Source: Lutraria lutraria (taxonomy: Eukaryota > Mollusca > Bivalvia > Venerida > Mactridae). Taken from it: a DNA stretch of 64,000 bases. This document shows, piece by piece, positions 22,663-37,600 of the stretch. The DNA lies in NCBI GenBank assembly GCA_964023205.1, contig OZ026846.1, positions 36,538,194-36,602,193 on the forward strand. The letters run 5' to 3'. The notes under the pieces were generated by a model that was not told where the DNA came from, did not search any database, and saw nothing but the letters and a program-made list of their open reading frames with translations. Position numbers and translations under genes: made by a program. How positions within the stretch are numbered: position 1 is the stretch's first letter; the number at the start of each line of letters is the position of its first letter.

Positions 22663-25600
22663 CTGTAATAAAACAAAATTATACAAAAATAATACATTTT
22701 TGTACATCAGTTTCACTTTAAAAGGATGCAACTATAGTATAAAGTTTGCCCACTTAGTTCAATATGCAGGGTGTTTGCACAATAAGGTCCGAGGTTATGA
22801 ACATTGAGATCAGTATCCAATCTCAAATCTCATCACTTTCATCACTGCTGTAGAATAGTAATGGTATTAGTAAATTAAATACAGAATATGTATTTAAACA
22901 GTACCTCATTTTTCATCCAAAAGTCATCAAGAATAAAATTTAGATTTGAGCTCTGAAACTATTCTTAAATTTTAAAACCTCAGGTTATAGATATTGGGCT
23001 TTCAAGTCTGAACCCTTTTTTACTGATCAAGATAAGGACCTTGCTTCTAAAGGCATCGATGCTACATAATTAATTCAAGTTATACATAAGAAGAAGTCGA
23101 AAGTTACATGCTAAGAACAAGGTAAGTATTGGAACATATTATTCAGAGAACATTAATTTTGCTGATATCACATAAATATGAAAGAGTACTGTAAAACGTG
23201 AACATTATGACCATCCTTTTTTTAAAAATAAGTCTAATCTATAAGCTGGTCTCATTAATTAGTTGAATTATTGAGAAAACCATTCCATAATTGAGAGATT
23301 TTTCAAATGAACTTGTATTAATTTTAAAGTATTTGTTAAATGATATCATTTTATATAAAGACAAAATCTGTGCCAGTTGCCATGGAATAAAGGTCAACCT
23401 GAGAATAAAGGTTAATACTACTTAAAAAGACCTCCGAATAAAGCCCATCTGTCAATAAAGATCACATTATGTTTTCCCAAGGGCAGTCATTGTTCACAGG
23501 TTTTACAGCATTTGAAAATATGATTTTCATGACACAGTAATAAGGTCGTGTGTGTAATAAACATACCCGGTGCTCAGGTAACCAAGCCTCTAGCTGATTT
23601 TCAGGAAAGTAGTAGGCCTTGATATAGCCCTCAACATATTCTCTATCTGGTATGGGTCTGAAAGACAAGTAAATAACAAAAGTCAGAATCTGGAAATCCA
23701 AGATCTTTCACAGTGAAAATTAAGGTCTGCTGCTACATACTGCTGTCTCATACAAATGTTTATCTGTGGCTGTAGGCAAACATTTCATAAAGAATTAAAA
23801 CATAAAATTTAACACAAAATATTTTCTTAATTTCATTCTTAATGAAGTTTGTGTTCTCATGATTTAGAGTCAAACAGACAAAACTATGACTGCCTTTATC
23901 TTAATAATACATTAAATCCCCTGAAAATTGGACTAAGAATTCTCTGAAATCTAATGATTTTTCAAATCCCATTATTTTCCGAGTTTATCAAAATTTCTCT
24001 GAAAACCGAAATTCTCAAAAACCAGACATTTGGCCCAGTCCAGAAGGGGTTTGGTTTTCACGGGATTTACTGAAGTAGTATTTGATATGTCAACCATTCA
24101 AGTTAAACCCCTCCTAGCCCTATATTCAGATGACTCCAAAAAAATAGAACCTCACCTTAAATCAATAAGTTTCTCTACATTTTTCAAATATTGTTGAAAG
24201 TCTAACTGCATCAAAGCTCGGCCTTCTATACTACATTTTTTAGCATTAGCGTAACCTTCAACAAATGTATAACCAGCTTTCCGTAAGATTTGGTCCCATA
24301 AGTGATCATATGTTGCTCGAGGAACTGGCATATGTCGACAAAGCTCACTTAAATGAGAATTAAAACCTGAAAATTGCTGAAAAGATAAAAAAACATTGTT
24401 CACTATATCATCAGATTCTGTAAAATAGTCAGAGTTATAGAAACTGGAAGGTAGTTTTTCAATAAATCGAGGGTTCAGCCCAACAGTGTCGTAACTCATA
24501 TTGAAATAAGAACAAGTTACGACAGTGTTGCGCTGAGCCCTCAAAATATTCAAAGAGCTCTTAGTAGTATCAGTAGTATCTTAAATATCTTTAGAAACCT
24601 CTTGATAGGTAGTTAATCAAAAATATTCGGACTTCTATAAAAGTAGCTCATAAACATATAAAAAAACTTTATATACAAGTTGGAAGTATCTTTAATTATT
24701 TGTAGAGGGCTGTTTAGGCAGCTCCATGAAAACATATTCACAAAGCTCTATGTACATGTAGGTAGTATCTTAAAATATTCATAGAGCTCTATGTAGGTAG
24801 TTTCTTAATCATATTCAGAGAGCTTTTAATACAAAGTTTCTCATAAATATTCAGAAGGCTCTACTTTGGAAGTTTCTTATATTCAGAGATTTCAAGAAAT
24901 GAAGTTGTAAACTTACTAGCTCATATATTTTATCAGTTGATAAAGCATGGGCCATTGTTCAATTGCAAATATTTTATTCTTTCAAGCTTAATCACTAGTG
25001 AAACCAAACCACAGCCTACATTACAGAAAGTGATAAAAATGGGATCCAATTTCTTTAATCATTGGGTTAAAAAATATTGTATGTTTCTGTTTACCTGACC
25101 TACCCAAGTTTTTCCCCACCGACCCTAAACTTTTTATTCGGTCTGAGGAATGGCAAATCCACTCTCTCACCTTTCCACACGCCATAAGAACCATACAAAA
25201 GCTGACCAACCCAATTCTTAATTGCCAGGTAACCAGAAACAAACAATCTTTAGATTCACGATTCGTGCCTGCATTAAAACATCAACATAAGAATTATGTT
25301 GAGACATGATTTCCTTCACATCCCATTTCACCGCAGCCATGTGTTGCAACACGATATCATAGTTAATCACATTAGACGATACTGCCCAGTATATCGGCTT
25401 CCGTAACTCCATGGCCATGTTTACAGTCTGAAATAAAGATGGTTACATGCTCATATCATAATTCAAGTCTTCCACTGTAACAAGAGAAAAGAACCAAGCA
25501 CTGTTGCAGTGAACTACTGAATGAAAAGAAACCTGCATCCTTCTGTAATTATATTTTCAAACTAACTTTTATGTTCGGTCAATGCAAAATTATTACTACC

Positions 25601-28600
25601 CAATACATTCGTATTTCACCATATTCTTCATACAGAAAGGAAAGAAAACTATTTTGCTATATCTGTGTTTCACAGTAAGTTGTACAATCAAATCTGTGTT
25701 AGCAGCCACCTCTGAATAAAGGTGACCTGTCAATAAGGGATACATTTTGTCTTTCCAAAGGATGGTCTTTGTTCACAGGTTTGACTGTACATTGAATTAT
25801 GATCATATTTCATATATAAGCATATCATATACTGTAGAACGCTTTAATTTCGCGAGGTCCAAATTTCGCGTTTTCTGTTAAAAATCAGCTGTTTTCTTTA
25901 TTCGCGTATTTATGAATTCGCGACGTCGTCAGGCAGCATTAAAGTGCGATCAAAGACATGCTGTCGTTGCTTTGATATGTGTGTGTGTCACACCTGATCT
26001 GTTAGACATTTAAGTTGTGATTTAGTGTTTTATATCTAATAACAATATATTGATAATAGTTTGTAATTGTTGTAGAAGTTATGTTTTACAAACAGTAGGT
26101 AATTAAGTGTGAAAAACTGTTACTGGTATGTTCAAACGATGTCCAAAATTGTTCAACAAACAATAGTTTAGTAAAGGCAATATTATAAAAAAAATAGATT
26201 GTAAACATTAATGGTACATGTATATTGTTAATATATTGCTTTCAACAGATTAACTAAACTGATTATTTTTACAATAAAATACTATAACTGACTTAAGTTG
26301 TGTATTTTCAGACATACTGATTTTCGAATGTATAAAACTCAGCATTTATTCGCGACATTTATGAATTCACGAGGTATTCGATTTGCGAATATTAGCGAAA
26401 ATAAAACTAACGCGAATAAAACCAGTTCTACAGTATATCATCCACATTATTTACAGAAATTATTGATATCTTTATTACTACTATTATACACATATATTAT
26501 CCCACATTTATAAAATATCAAAGCCACTTGTTTAATTGTCATGTGGCTCAGGCAAAAAAAAACAGGATTGCAAAACTGTCACAAAATATGTCCATCATAA
26601 TTATCTGGTGAACATTGGATGTGAACACTATGAACACCAAACACAGTCTATTTCATAGTTTTTGTTGAATCAGGGGCAATAACTCAAGAATGCCTCAGAC
26701 AATCTCGCTGATTAGTCAACCTTGGTCGAAATATTATGCCCATTAACATTTTGACCAAGTTTGAATGGGAACTATTCAACTTTAGAGAGTGGACAACAAT
26801 TGTGGATGCTATGCAGCCAGGTGTTCCCAAATACATTCCATTAAGACCGTGAATAAAAACAAGAATAAGTTTAATAATATTTTACAAGATTGTGAATCAA
26901 AAATAAATATCACTGTACACGGAAAACTTAAAAATATTATAGTATTGCATATTAATGAGTCCTAATGCTAGCTACCTCATATCTCAAAACATCATGTGAC
27001 TTACCTGTGAATAGAACTGTGTAAGGAATGCTTTTTTGTTCTGAGGAATGATAGTTTCTAAATAGGGCTGAAGAAAGTCCAACTGTTCACCAAGAAATAC
27101 ACTGAAAATACAAGACATACAGTCTACACATAAAGATGCGTTCTTAAAACACCAAGTCCCCTCATGGTGACCTTTACCTTTGACCTACTGACCTAAAAAT
27201 GCACAGGTCCTGTAGAGGTTGTCATGAGGAACCAACATATGAAATTTGATCACTGTAGTTTGAAGCGGTTTGATTTTATAGGCAAGGTTAAAGTTTGGCA
27301 CATACAAACAGGTCTAAACCGATCTATCTATACAGGTACATAAACACTTTTCTGAGTATCAGGCTTTTAATGACTGAATTTCATTGAAAATGTGGTCTAA
27401 TTAACAGGGGATTGGTCTTAATCAGCCCTAATGGGCACACATAAGGGTAAAAAGTCATAACCAAAATTTTTAAGACAAAGTAATACAAATAATAGGAAGA
27501 CATCCTAATCAAATATTCACAGAGATTTTATGTTTGTAATCCAATAATGAAAAACTTATTTTTCGTATTTTTTTTTATTTATTTCTTCCAAATTTTGGTA
27601 GGTGATTTCTTCATTCCCTGAGTGGTAATCTGAACCACTGTCTTAACAAGGTCCTTACCTATTTCTTATAGTCTTGGTCTCAGATTTAAAGTTTCTTCAT
27701 ACAGATTAGTCATACATTTTTGGTATTAATTTCATTAATATATTTTCAATTCAAAACAAAATACAAAGAAAAATTAGAGGACTTTAACTTAAAGTAAAAC
27801 CCCATTAAAGAGGGACTTTAGATCACTTGTGGTTCTTTGAAAAAGTGGCCATAATGGTTGAGTGGTCTTAATTTAGAGGAAGATTGATCAGCACAGTCTT
27901 TGATTGATTGATTGATTTCATCGGATTTAACGCCTTTTTCAGAAGTGTTTTGATATGTCTGAAATAAGCCTTATGCAGCTGAACGGCTAATGAAAAAATT
28001 AGCAGAAATTTAGTACAAATGTAATATGAATATTTATAAGATATAACTATTAATCTGACATTAAGGACTTACAGAGATTCTGCAGCAACAATTCTCTCTG
28101 GTAATCCAAACATTCTCTGAGGATTGTTCAAGTTCACAATAGGGGACAAATGAGGGGCTGGAATCTTATCTCCAAACTGAAACAGTAGACAATATCACTA
28201 TATAAAGAATACCTCATGGGTGCCTGTGAATGTACTGAAATCACAAATGAATGTACAGTGCAACCTCTCCAAAGCAACAACCTTTGGGAGTACTTAGCAA
28301 AATTATGTTGTTCTAGATAGGTTAAATCAATAGTTAAATCATGCAGTTGGAAAAAATCATAGTGTTGTTGACTGGATGTTGTTAAGAGAGGGCCGCTCTG
28401 GAGAGGTTGTACTGTACAAATGTTTGCTTTATCTAAGTATGGCTATCAACACATATGTGCATGCCATCTGTTCAAATGGTTGAAATTACAAATGTATGCA
28501 ACAATGATCATGGCCCTTATTTATAGGTGACTATAAACTCTAGTTTGACTGTATATCAATTCATGACATCACTGATTCAGATAGCTGAAATCATAAATAA

Positions 28601-31600
28601 ACGCAACAACAAAAACATCATGCTGACCACTAATTTTAGGTGACTATTAACTCAAGTGTAACAGTATATATCGTTCAATCATACCTCATGTTCCGCTGGA
28701 CCATTCTCATCCATCATGTCCGAGTTATTAAGGTCGACGATTAGACTATCATGTATTCTCTGTAGAGTGGTTCTCAATCTAACATTGATATGTCGTTCAT
28801 CCATTGATGACTACAAAACAGAACTAGAGCTGTCATAGAGGAGACTAATACCCCTGCCGCCGCTTTGACACTAAGAATGCAACAGTCCACAAACTTTATG
28901 CAGACGGACTGACCAACCAACCACCGACTGACTCCAATATACCCCTCTCTAACTACGTTTACGGGGGTATAATGAAAGCATTTTATTACAACTTGAAACT
29001 ACTGTAAAACCTCACATAGCCATCCTCTCAGTAATGAGTATCTTTAGAGCCGGACTTCGAGAAAGGCGTCTGACCGGACTTGTCGGACAGATTGTGCATT
29101 GGTCCGATAAATTTCAAGCTTGTCAGACCGAATTTCCAACAGAATTGTTCGCCTTTCGCTATGTCTGAAAGCCATCAGTTGCTGTGGTTACGAGCCCCAA
29201 TATTTCATGTACATCTGAACTTGTCAATGACACAAATTTAATATAAATAATAAATTCAAGTGGTCCAGAAAGATGGTCTTAATATTGAGGTTTATTGTAA
29301 AAACTGTCACAACTATTGGACCAAAAAGATCACTTTTAATACACAGGTGGTGTAATCATTATCAACAAGCTGAATTATGCATGCATGAATAATAAAAAAA
29401 ATCTAAAAAAATCACAATTCAACTTTTGCTTGCTTCCATATTGAAACTTTTCAAACAGCTTTTTGAAGTGAAAGTTTTCATAGTGAAGTGGATAAAAAAG
29501 TAATTTTATGACTCATACAGCTAGAGTTAAGGCTCGTGTAATGCTAAATGCACTTACCAAAGAAGTTCCAAAAAATAAGAACACCTGGAAAATGTAAAAT
29601 ATAAATACATGTGTTGCATTTAAAATGCTCTTAGACTAATCAAAATTACGATACACAGAGAAAATTGAATTTCAAAAATCTAAGTTAAAACAATTAATTT
29701 AGCTTCTTATATAGAGGTATAATCACTGGGGACTTGTGTGATCAAGTGATCATGGTGTCAGACTGATAATCACTGACCTCTCACCAATGTGAGCTTATAG
29801 AAGGTCTGTGGTTCTTTCTACCCAGGTGTAAGCCATGGTCTTCCTCCATCCAGGGCCGGCAAAATCTGATTTTGACTCACCTGTCTGTTTTCTCAACTTG
29901 TCTGTATGATATATATATATAGTAAATTCTGGAAACTTTTCACTTGTCCTAACATGCTGCGGGACAACCTGGGGATTACGGACAATTGATTTTGATGCCC
30001 CTGTCCACCTTTAAACTAAGCTGGACAAGTCACTAAATGACACTGGCTGTTGGTGTTATGTTAACTTCAAACCACAAAAGAGGTATCGGTAATCACTAGT
30101 AATTGTTAAATTTATTTTTATGATCTGAAGACCAAGTAACAAAACCTAAATGTAAGCTATAAATAATTGTACTAAACAACAACACAGAAGACTTTGTAGT
30201 GACCATTTAATGAAGTAAAATTCACATTAATGCTACCAATGAAAATTCATTTTTACACCAGAAACAATGCATACTTACAGAGTACATATAGAAATCAAAT
30301 AATTGAGCCATACTAGACATCACGTCAAAGGCAATAGGCTTTAACAACCTCATCATCTGCATATATTTACCTGAAAATCACATTCAAATTTTCAAGAGCT
30401 TTTACCACTTAGGCCACACTTGTTATTTTTTTTCATTTCTCATTCCTGTTAACCATAGTATTTTACTAAGTTTTGACTAAAACCAAATTTCTTTCAGAAA
30501 TTGAAAATAATTAGTGCTCTTTTTCTCATACTGTAAAAATCATTCATTAATTGTAACAAACTTCAAATAACTTCAGTATTTTGACTAGTTTCAAACCTAA
30601 ACAGACTGTTAAGCTCATAAGCTCACAAACTCGGATTACATGAAATTCTTTCTTCAATTTTTTCTAAGAAAAACATAAAAAGGATCTTACCAATTACCCT
30701 GAAGACATTTAACGAAGTATTCGTAACCATGGAAACATGTTTTTGATAACTTCTGCTTCTTGAAATTTTTCTCCTTCCCGGCCTGAAAAATGAATTACTA
30801 CAATGCACTTGCGCATATATTCAGTTTGTGAAACTGGGTCAGTATGTACATGTAAGTAAATACAATTGTAGAAAAACAAACTAATGTACAATAAAATAAT
30901 GTAACAATCAATGTGCAAAATTATGACCACACTCATACTGACATCCAAGATGCCTATTTAACTTAAATTAAAACCACAAAGTACATGAATCTAAGGCAAT
31001 GTTTAATGTCATCTTTAGTGTTTGTATAGGCAGCAGTAATGAACCTTTGATGGTAAATTTGTAATATATATAAAAGAATGCACCCATGTTCCACTAATTT
31101 TTTCATCTAATGTAATTTTGGTACAGATTATGGTGTTTATATAGAATTTATTACAATTTTACAATCACAGGCCTGTAACTACTACCTGAGGAGTTAACAT
31201 GAAAGTTCATACAAACAACGTTCAAAGATACCACAGTACTTCATACCTGGAATGCGTTTCACCCGTTAATTCATCAATATAATCTTGCTTTAATTCATCC
31301 GCCACATCCGAATCACTGTCACTATTGTCATTATCACTAATGTTGTCCTGAAATGATTTATTGCGTTAACCAAGGGGTTTGACTTGTTGCTCTAAAAAAG
31401 CAATCAAAGTCCAAACATGGTAAATACAGTAAAACCTCGATTATCCGAACTCGAATTATCCGAAAACCTGGTCTCATCCGAAATGAAATTTTGGTCCCGA
31501 ATTTCCCTCTATATAATTCAATGTAAATAAACCTTGATTATCCGAATCGTCTAATCCGAATACCATGGCTTATCCGAAGTGATAAACAGGTCCCCACAAT

Positions 31601-34600
31601 CATCCGAACGCGTATTTTCACACCTGTTATCCGAAGTCGACAATTAACTCTGATCGATCAGTTAAATCCATTGTAGTGATTTCTTAGCGTGTCAAAGGGT
31701 GTGAACAACAAATTATCAAACCACTGTACGTGAACAATGGATTGTTGGTTTGGATCATTGTTTGCAGTAATGGGAACAAAATTAGCCTATTGCGATACGG
31801 ACTCGGTTTGATCATTCACCTTCATTTATAAATTGCATCATAATATCACCTTAATAAGCAACTAACATTAAAAATGTTCATTTTACTTTTGAAGTTTGCT
31901 AAATTGACAAACAATACACATAACCAATATTAATCACCGGCACTCGATTTCAAAATCATTCCATTTTCGGAAAATGAATACAAACACGATAAGCTAAGAT
32001 ATCTTAGGACGACAACGATTTGTGTGACGCTCGTAAGTGTTTGTGACTGTAGCAATAAAATGAAACTTCACGTTGGATTTTTATTTTATTACTGTTTATA
32101 ATTTATCTAAACAGTCTGCTTATTCTATATCCCGTGTATATTTCATTTCATAATTTCATTTTATCGATGGATTAATGTGCTTTGTAAAAGACATGTGCTA
32201 CCGTTTGGGTATTCATTTGTATTCGTAGTTTCACTTTGGGATCCTCATGATTTTGACTAATTAATAATGGCACAAACTACTCATACATTTGTTTTTACAT
32301 ACACATGTTTATCTTAAAGTGTATTTTTTCGTAAATAAAATATGAATCATAACACATTAATTTTGTTGTTATTATATCTATACGTGTACGCCATAAATAT
32401 GGGAGTGATCTCCCTTTATTTTCATACGTTTGTCTAGATTTCCCTTACCCTGGATTATCCGAAACCCCGGATTATCCGAAGTAATTTTTCGGTCCCGACG
32501 ACTTCGGATAATCGGGTTTTACTGTACATAAAACCTGGTTTCCACAAACATCACCAAAGATTTACAGGGTCAAAGGGTCAGCTGAACTTGTTTTCTCAAA
32601 TGTACAATTTCAGTTCAAAAACTAAGTTCATATGAAAATAACAGCTAGAAAAAAATGACAGGGTCAGCAGAACAAGAGGGCCATGATGGCCCTATATCGC
32701 TCACCAGATAAAAAGACTCTTAGAGAAAATTATCATGAGCCTTTGTAAAATTAAATGGCCCTGGGGCGGGGCCAATTTTGCCCCTATGGCAATAATTTAA
32801 ACAAACTTGGTAGATGTCCACCAGACAATGCTACATACAAAATATGTAAGCTCCAGGTCTTGAGGTTTTGGACAAGAAGATTTTCTTGTTTTCCTATATA
32901 AGCCTATATGAATCAAGTGAACCCTGGGACAGGGCCAATTTTGACCCTAGGGCAATAATTTGAACAAACTTGGTAGAGGTCCACTGGACAATGCTTTGCA
33001 TCAAATATCTAAGCTTTAGGCATTGTAGTTTCTGACAAGAAGATTTTTAAAATTTCCCTATATAAGTCTATGTAAAAGCAAGTGACCCCTGGGGCGGGGC
33101 CAATTTTGACCCTAGGGCAATAATTTGAACAAACTTGGTAGAGGTCCACTAGACAATGATTCACACCAAATATCTAAGCTCTAGGCCCTGTGGTTTTGGA
33201 CAAGAAGATTTTTGAAGTTTTTCCTATTGGTTGCCATGGCATGGAAATTTAATTTTTTTAACAACTTTGGTAGAGCACGTAACTCAAAAACGAATTTGTC
33301 AACCCCCAATTTTTTTTTTGCTTGAAAAGTTTCTGTTATCATATACTATGATCATACAAAGTTTTAAAAAATCTATGAGTGTTTTAATTTTTCCTGTATG
33401 TCTATGTGATAAAACTGGAAACTGTAGCAAATGTCTTTAAGTATTTTTGGTACTCCAGATTGAAGAGTAAATCATATTTACCCCAGCACCAGCAAAAACA
33501 TCTTCCATGTCATCTGTGTCAACTTGAACATCAAACGGAGTTGTCTTCCCTGAGTGCTCTTCAAAGTATTTGCATCTTCGTAAAGTTGAATCTGATTGGT
33601 GGGTTCGTTCTTTGTCACTATTCTGATTGGCTGAAACTTTCTGAGGGGATGATGTCTGCCTCATGAATTTGAATTCCTGTAAATAATATGAAAGTACACT
33701 GACCAACAAAGAAGTTGTAAACTATTTTAAATGTTATATTGTTTATAAGAATGCTGATGTCAATTGTTGTAGAAGTCAAAAACAGTCCATGTACTCAAAT
33801 CTCAACTAGATGTTTGTTTTTGGAATGAAAACACTCTATGTCCCCCCCTCACTTCAGCTGTTCACTGGATTATGAGTTATTCTAAACATGGAATGTTGCA
33901 TGCAATACATTGTCTGATGGTGATCAACAATTGACTAAACTTATCTCCAAGTGCAACCTAGACCTTGACCCCAGGGAGCTGGTTGTAGCATGACACACTG
34001 TCTGATTTTGGTGAGTAAATGTGCCAAGATATTTTACAATTGTCCAAGTTATGGCTCGGACACGAAATATGGACAAACAAACAAACCGAACCAACCAACC
34101 AACAGGAGAAAATCAATATGTCTCCCTCCGCTATGTGGGGGAGACATAATTTCATTCTCAATGTATTTTGGTTGAAAAGATAAAGCTACTTAATGTTTAA
34201 ATACATATTCAAGCCAATTTTACTTATATACTCATATCTATGCATGATCAATATCTATAAGGTTTAATCATGGTTAATTTAGAAACATCAACGACAAAAT
34301 AACAGATTTGAGATCTTAAGTTTTATATCCTCAGATGTTGGTTTTAATGTACAGACACCTTGTGGCCCACTGTCGTTTTATGGATAAATGAAATGTGGCC
34401 ATTATAGACAGTTAGCCTTTATTCATAGGTTTATTTATTTATCAATAAATGTGAACAAGAGTGGCTGTTGGTCACATGGTGGTCTATATTCCCAGGTGAC
34501 TGTTATTTCATGTCTGAGTGTAAAACATACTTACAACAAGATTTTGTATATGAAACGATGATTTAACTGGACATAATTCCCAACCCTCATTCTCAAGAAA

Positions 34601-37600
34601 CATTCTTAACTCATCCATCTTGGCTCTGAAAACACAACAACAGAAAAACAATTTTTAACAAACTATCAAATGGGATTTGAAAAACAGATATTTGTGATAT
34701 TTTGAAGATATTATCATATTACAGTCTAAGGTATATTTTAAAGCCTCAAGCTTGGACAATTTGCATTTTTTGTTTGTTTATTTGATTTATACGCTCTTTA
34801 AACAGTCATATGAGGCAGACAGTTCACAGACTACGAAGGTGGCTTTGCATTTTTCACATACAGATACTCCTTTGTGTTTGATTGCTAATGAACATTAATT
34901 TCTTCAACATGCTAAAAGGTCAAGATATGATCAACAAACTTTTTGTTGCATATGTGTATTTTACACATGATATAAAGGAATTAACGAACTGACATACAAC
35001 ATGTGCCTGTAATACAATAATAAATTGATGTGAAAAAGATGTGATCATGCTAGTGGTTGCTTAATATATATAAAGTTGGTCACTGTATGACAGTGCCTTA
35101 TATGTCATGATTGAGAAAAATCTCAAAATGAAAGTTCAGTATCCATCTCTTTATACAAGATTATGTGTACCTGTGATGATTCTTGAAATAATTCAAACTT
35201 TGTTGTTTCAGTGAGTCTTGAAGATGCTCTGATTTACTGTCACAAAAATCTTCTCCTATATCTATCATCCTAAAATACAAAATGAAGGACAAATGAAATA
35301 GAAACAAAGTACAACAAAAGTAAATGAAGTACAAAAAAATATGAAATAATATTTAGTCCCGAGTATTTCATCTTTCATTTTGCCCCAGCCCAGAATATTT
35401 CACAGTAAAAGAACCTTTATTATCTCATTATCCACTGTAATGAATATGCACTAAATGGGACTCAAACATGTTTTTTAAATTTTTAAAATCTTCTCTAGTA
35501 CATTTACTGCAATTTTACAGGTTAATTAATGTATTACATGTTCACAACACAATTTGTATGTCAACTGAATTCTTATTTTCTTTATTTATACTTTAATGTC
35601 GAAACATAAAATCCAAACTTCTTTTGCCTAGACTTAATTTGGTCAGAATGGTCTTTATTCACAGGGTGGCCACTAACACAGGTTTGACTGGACTTGATAT
35701 GTAAGTAAAAAAAAACATACCTGTTTACAACATCTAGAAACTGTATAAACTGCTCTAGTTTAAATGGAGAGAGATCAATGCCAAGAATATATGTCCTAAC
35801 TTTCTGTTGTATGTCCTGCCATATTCTACCAAGTCCATGATCAAGCTTCTGTTTGATATAGACTATGTTCATTGATTCTGGATCACTAGAAGCTTCATCT
35901 AAAACATAATCATAGAATGTAAGATTACCACATGATTAAAAGCTTTCATTTAGGTATAAAAATATATCTTTCACATCCATAGAAAAATCTATCTGATGTC
36001 TGTATTACATTTAAAATTTGCATTTAGCCGACTATATTTCCATACCAATAAAATCTCAGCATAATGTGCATTAAAATTTTATAAATAACACAGGGAGTTG
36101 ACTTCCATTTTACACTAACCCACAGGGGCTGTATTCAGGTGTGATATTGGTAACTAATCAAGAGTAGATTTTTTTTGGGGGGGACCCGGGGGGTCATGAG
36201 GCAGAATACGACCAGAGTGTTTTAAAAACAGAACAACAGACAGATAAAAAACAGCAATTCTACTAGAAATTGCGATGAGTCAACATTTGTCCAACATGTT
36301 GTCTTATTTACTCCTTAAATTTTCTCGATAGGTTTACGAAATTGACCTGAAATTTTGGGAACAATTTAAATCAAACCCTTGTGAGCTTGAAGTCATGTTT
36401 ACAGTAGAATAATCTCAACTACCGAATCAAGTACTGTGTCTAGAAAATCACAGGAAAAAGGACAAGGTGTGTATCTGTGCTTTTCACTGGGCATGATCAA
36501 TAACTAGGAAAACTATTCGAAATTAAAAGTAGGGATACACATGCCCGGTTATCCTGTATCTTCTCTTTCCTTTCTCTGGGGCAGCCTTGAAAAAGACTAT
36601 GGTTGTCGAATGGGCCATTTAACAACAGTTACAGATAAATAAATAAATTCAGTAGAATGAGCCAGACGTGATGGATTTATACTCACCAGTGTTGACTGTA
36701 TCCAGACAGTCATGTTCTTCATGCCAGATCATTGTACTATAATAACTGTTCATCACACCCCACAATGATTTACATAAATCAATCAGACAAGGGATAAAAC
36801 TGTCAATGGTTACATGCTGAAATATAACCAATCCTTTAATTCATTAAATCTCAATGGTTACATACTGAAATACAAAAAAAGCTGCATTCAATAAACACAC
36901 AATGACCCCAATGGCAGCTTGTCTTCTCCTCGTACAGATGTATGTATGGATAGACAAGGCAATCACTTTATGCCCCCATATCATTTGATGCCGGTGTAAC
37001 AGGCCATTCTTTCCCCCCTGGCCACTTTTTCCCCGGGGAAAAATTGGCCTAGGCCTTTTTTCCCCCGGGAAAAAGTGGCCTAGGCCATTTCTTCCCCCTC
37101 TAGGCCACTTTTTCCCCCCTGATTTTTTCATTTGTATATCTACATCTTTCTTCATATTTCTGAGTTTATACTTAGTCTTGAATTTATATTAAATTCTGTT
37201 TGTTCATATTTCTGAATTTATGTTTCTGATTTTATACTTATGTCTTCATGTTTATATTTCTGAGTTGCCAAGAGTGGAAAAAGTGACCAAAAAAGTAACC
37301 AATTAATATAATGGTTAGCTTTATTTCAGAATATAAGTTAGGGGAAAAATTGACTAAGAGGCTAAACGTTAGCCAATAATGTACAGTATTTCTGAAGACA
37401 AGGGAAAAAGTGGCCAAGAGTGAAAAAACTAGACAATAATGTATAGTATTTCTGAAGACAGGGGGACAAGGGACCAAGAGGGTAAAAATAGCCAAGAATC
37501 ATAATGCAATACTGTTATCATTAGGGGGGAAAAAGTGGCCAAGGGGGGAAGAAATGGCCTAGAATCATAATGCAATAATGTTATAATTAGGGGGGGGGGG

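Larger units (their letters stand above)
28976..30278. other. VPS50 introns flanking the 27-nt microexon
   Basis: Apart from exon 17 (29,558-29,584), the segment is AT-rich. A tRNA-like SINE region lies at about 29,725-29,860, followed by 'ccagggccggcaaaatctg' near 29,850-30,030, which I cannot name. Confidence 0.45.

Noticed and set aside
24905..24955. Candidate extra VPS50 exon (minus strand, [13 protein letters not shown] before GTAAGT)
   Set aside because: Good donor, but no acceptor upstream and no counterpart in the family. The protein aligns continuously without it.
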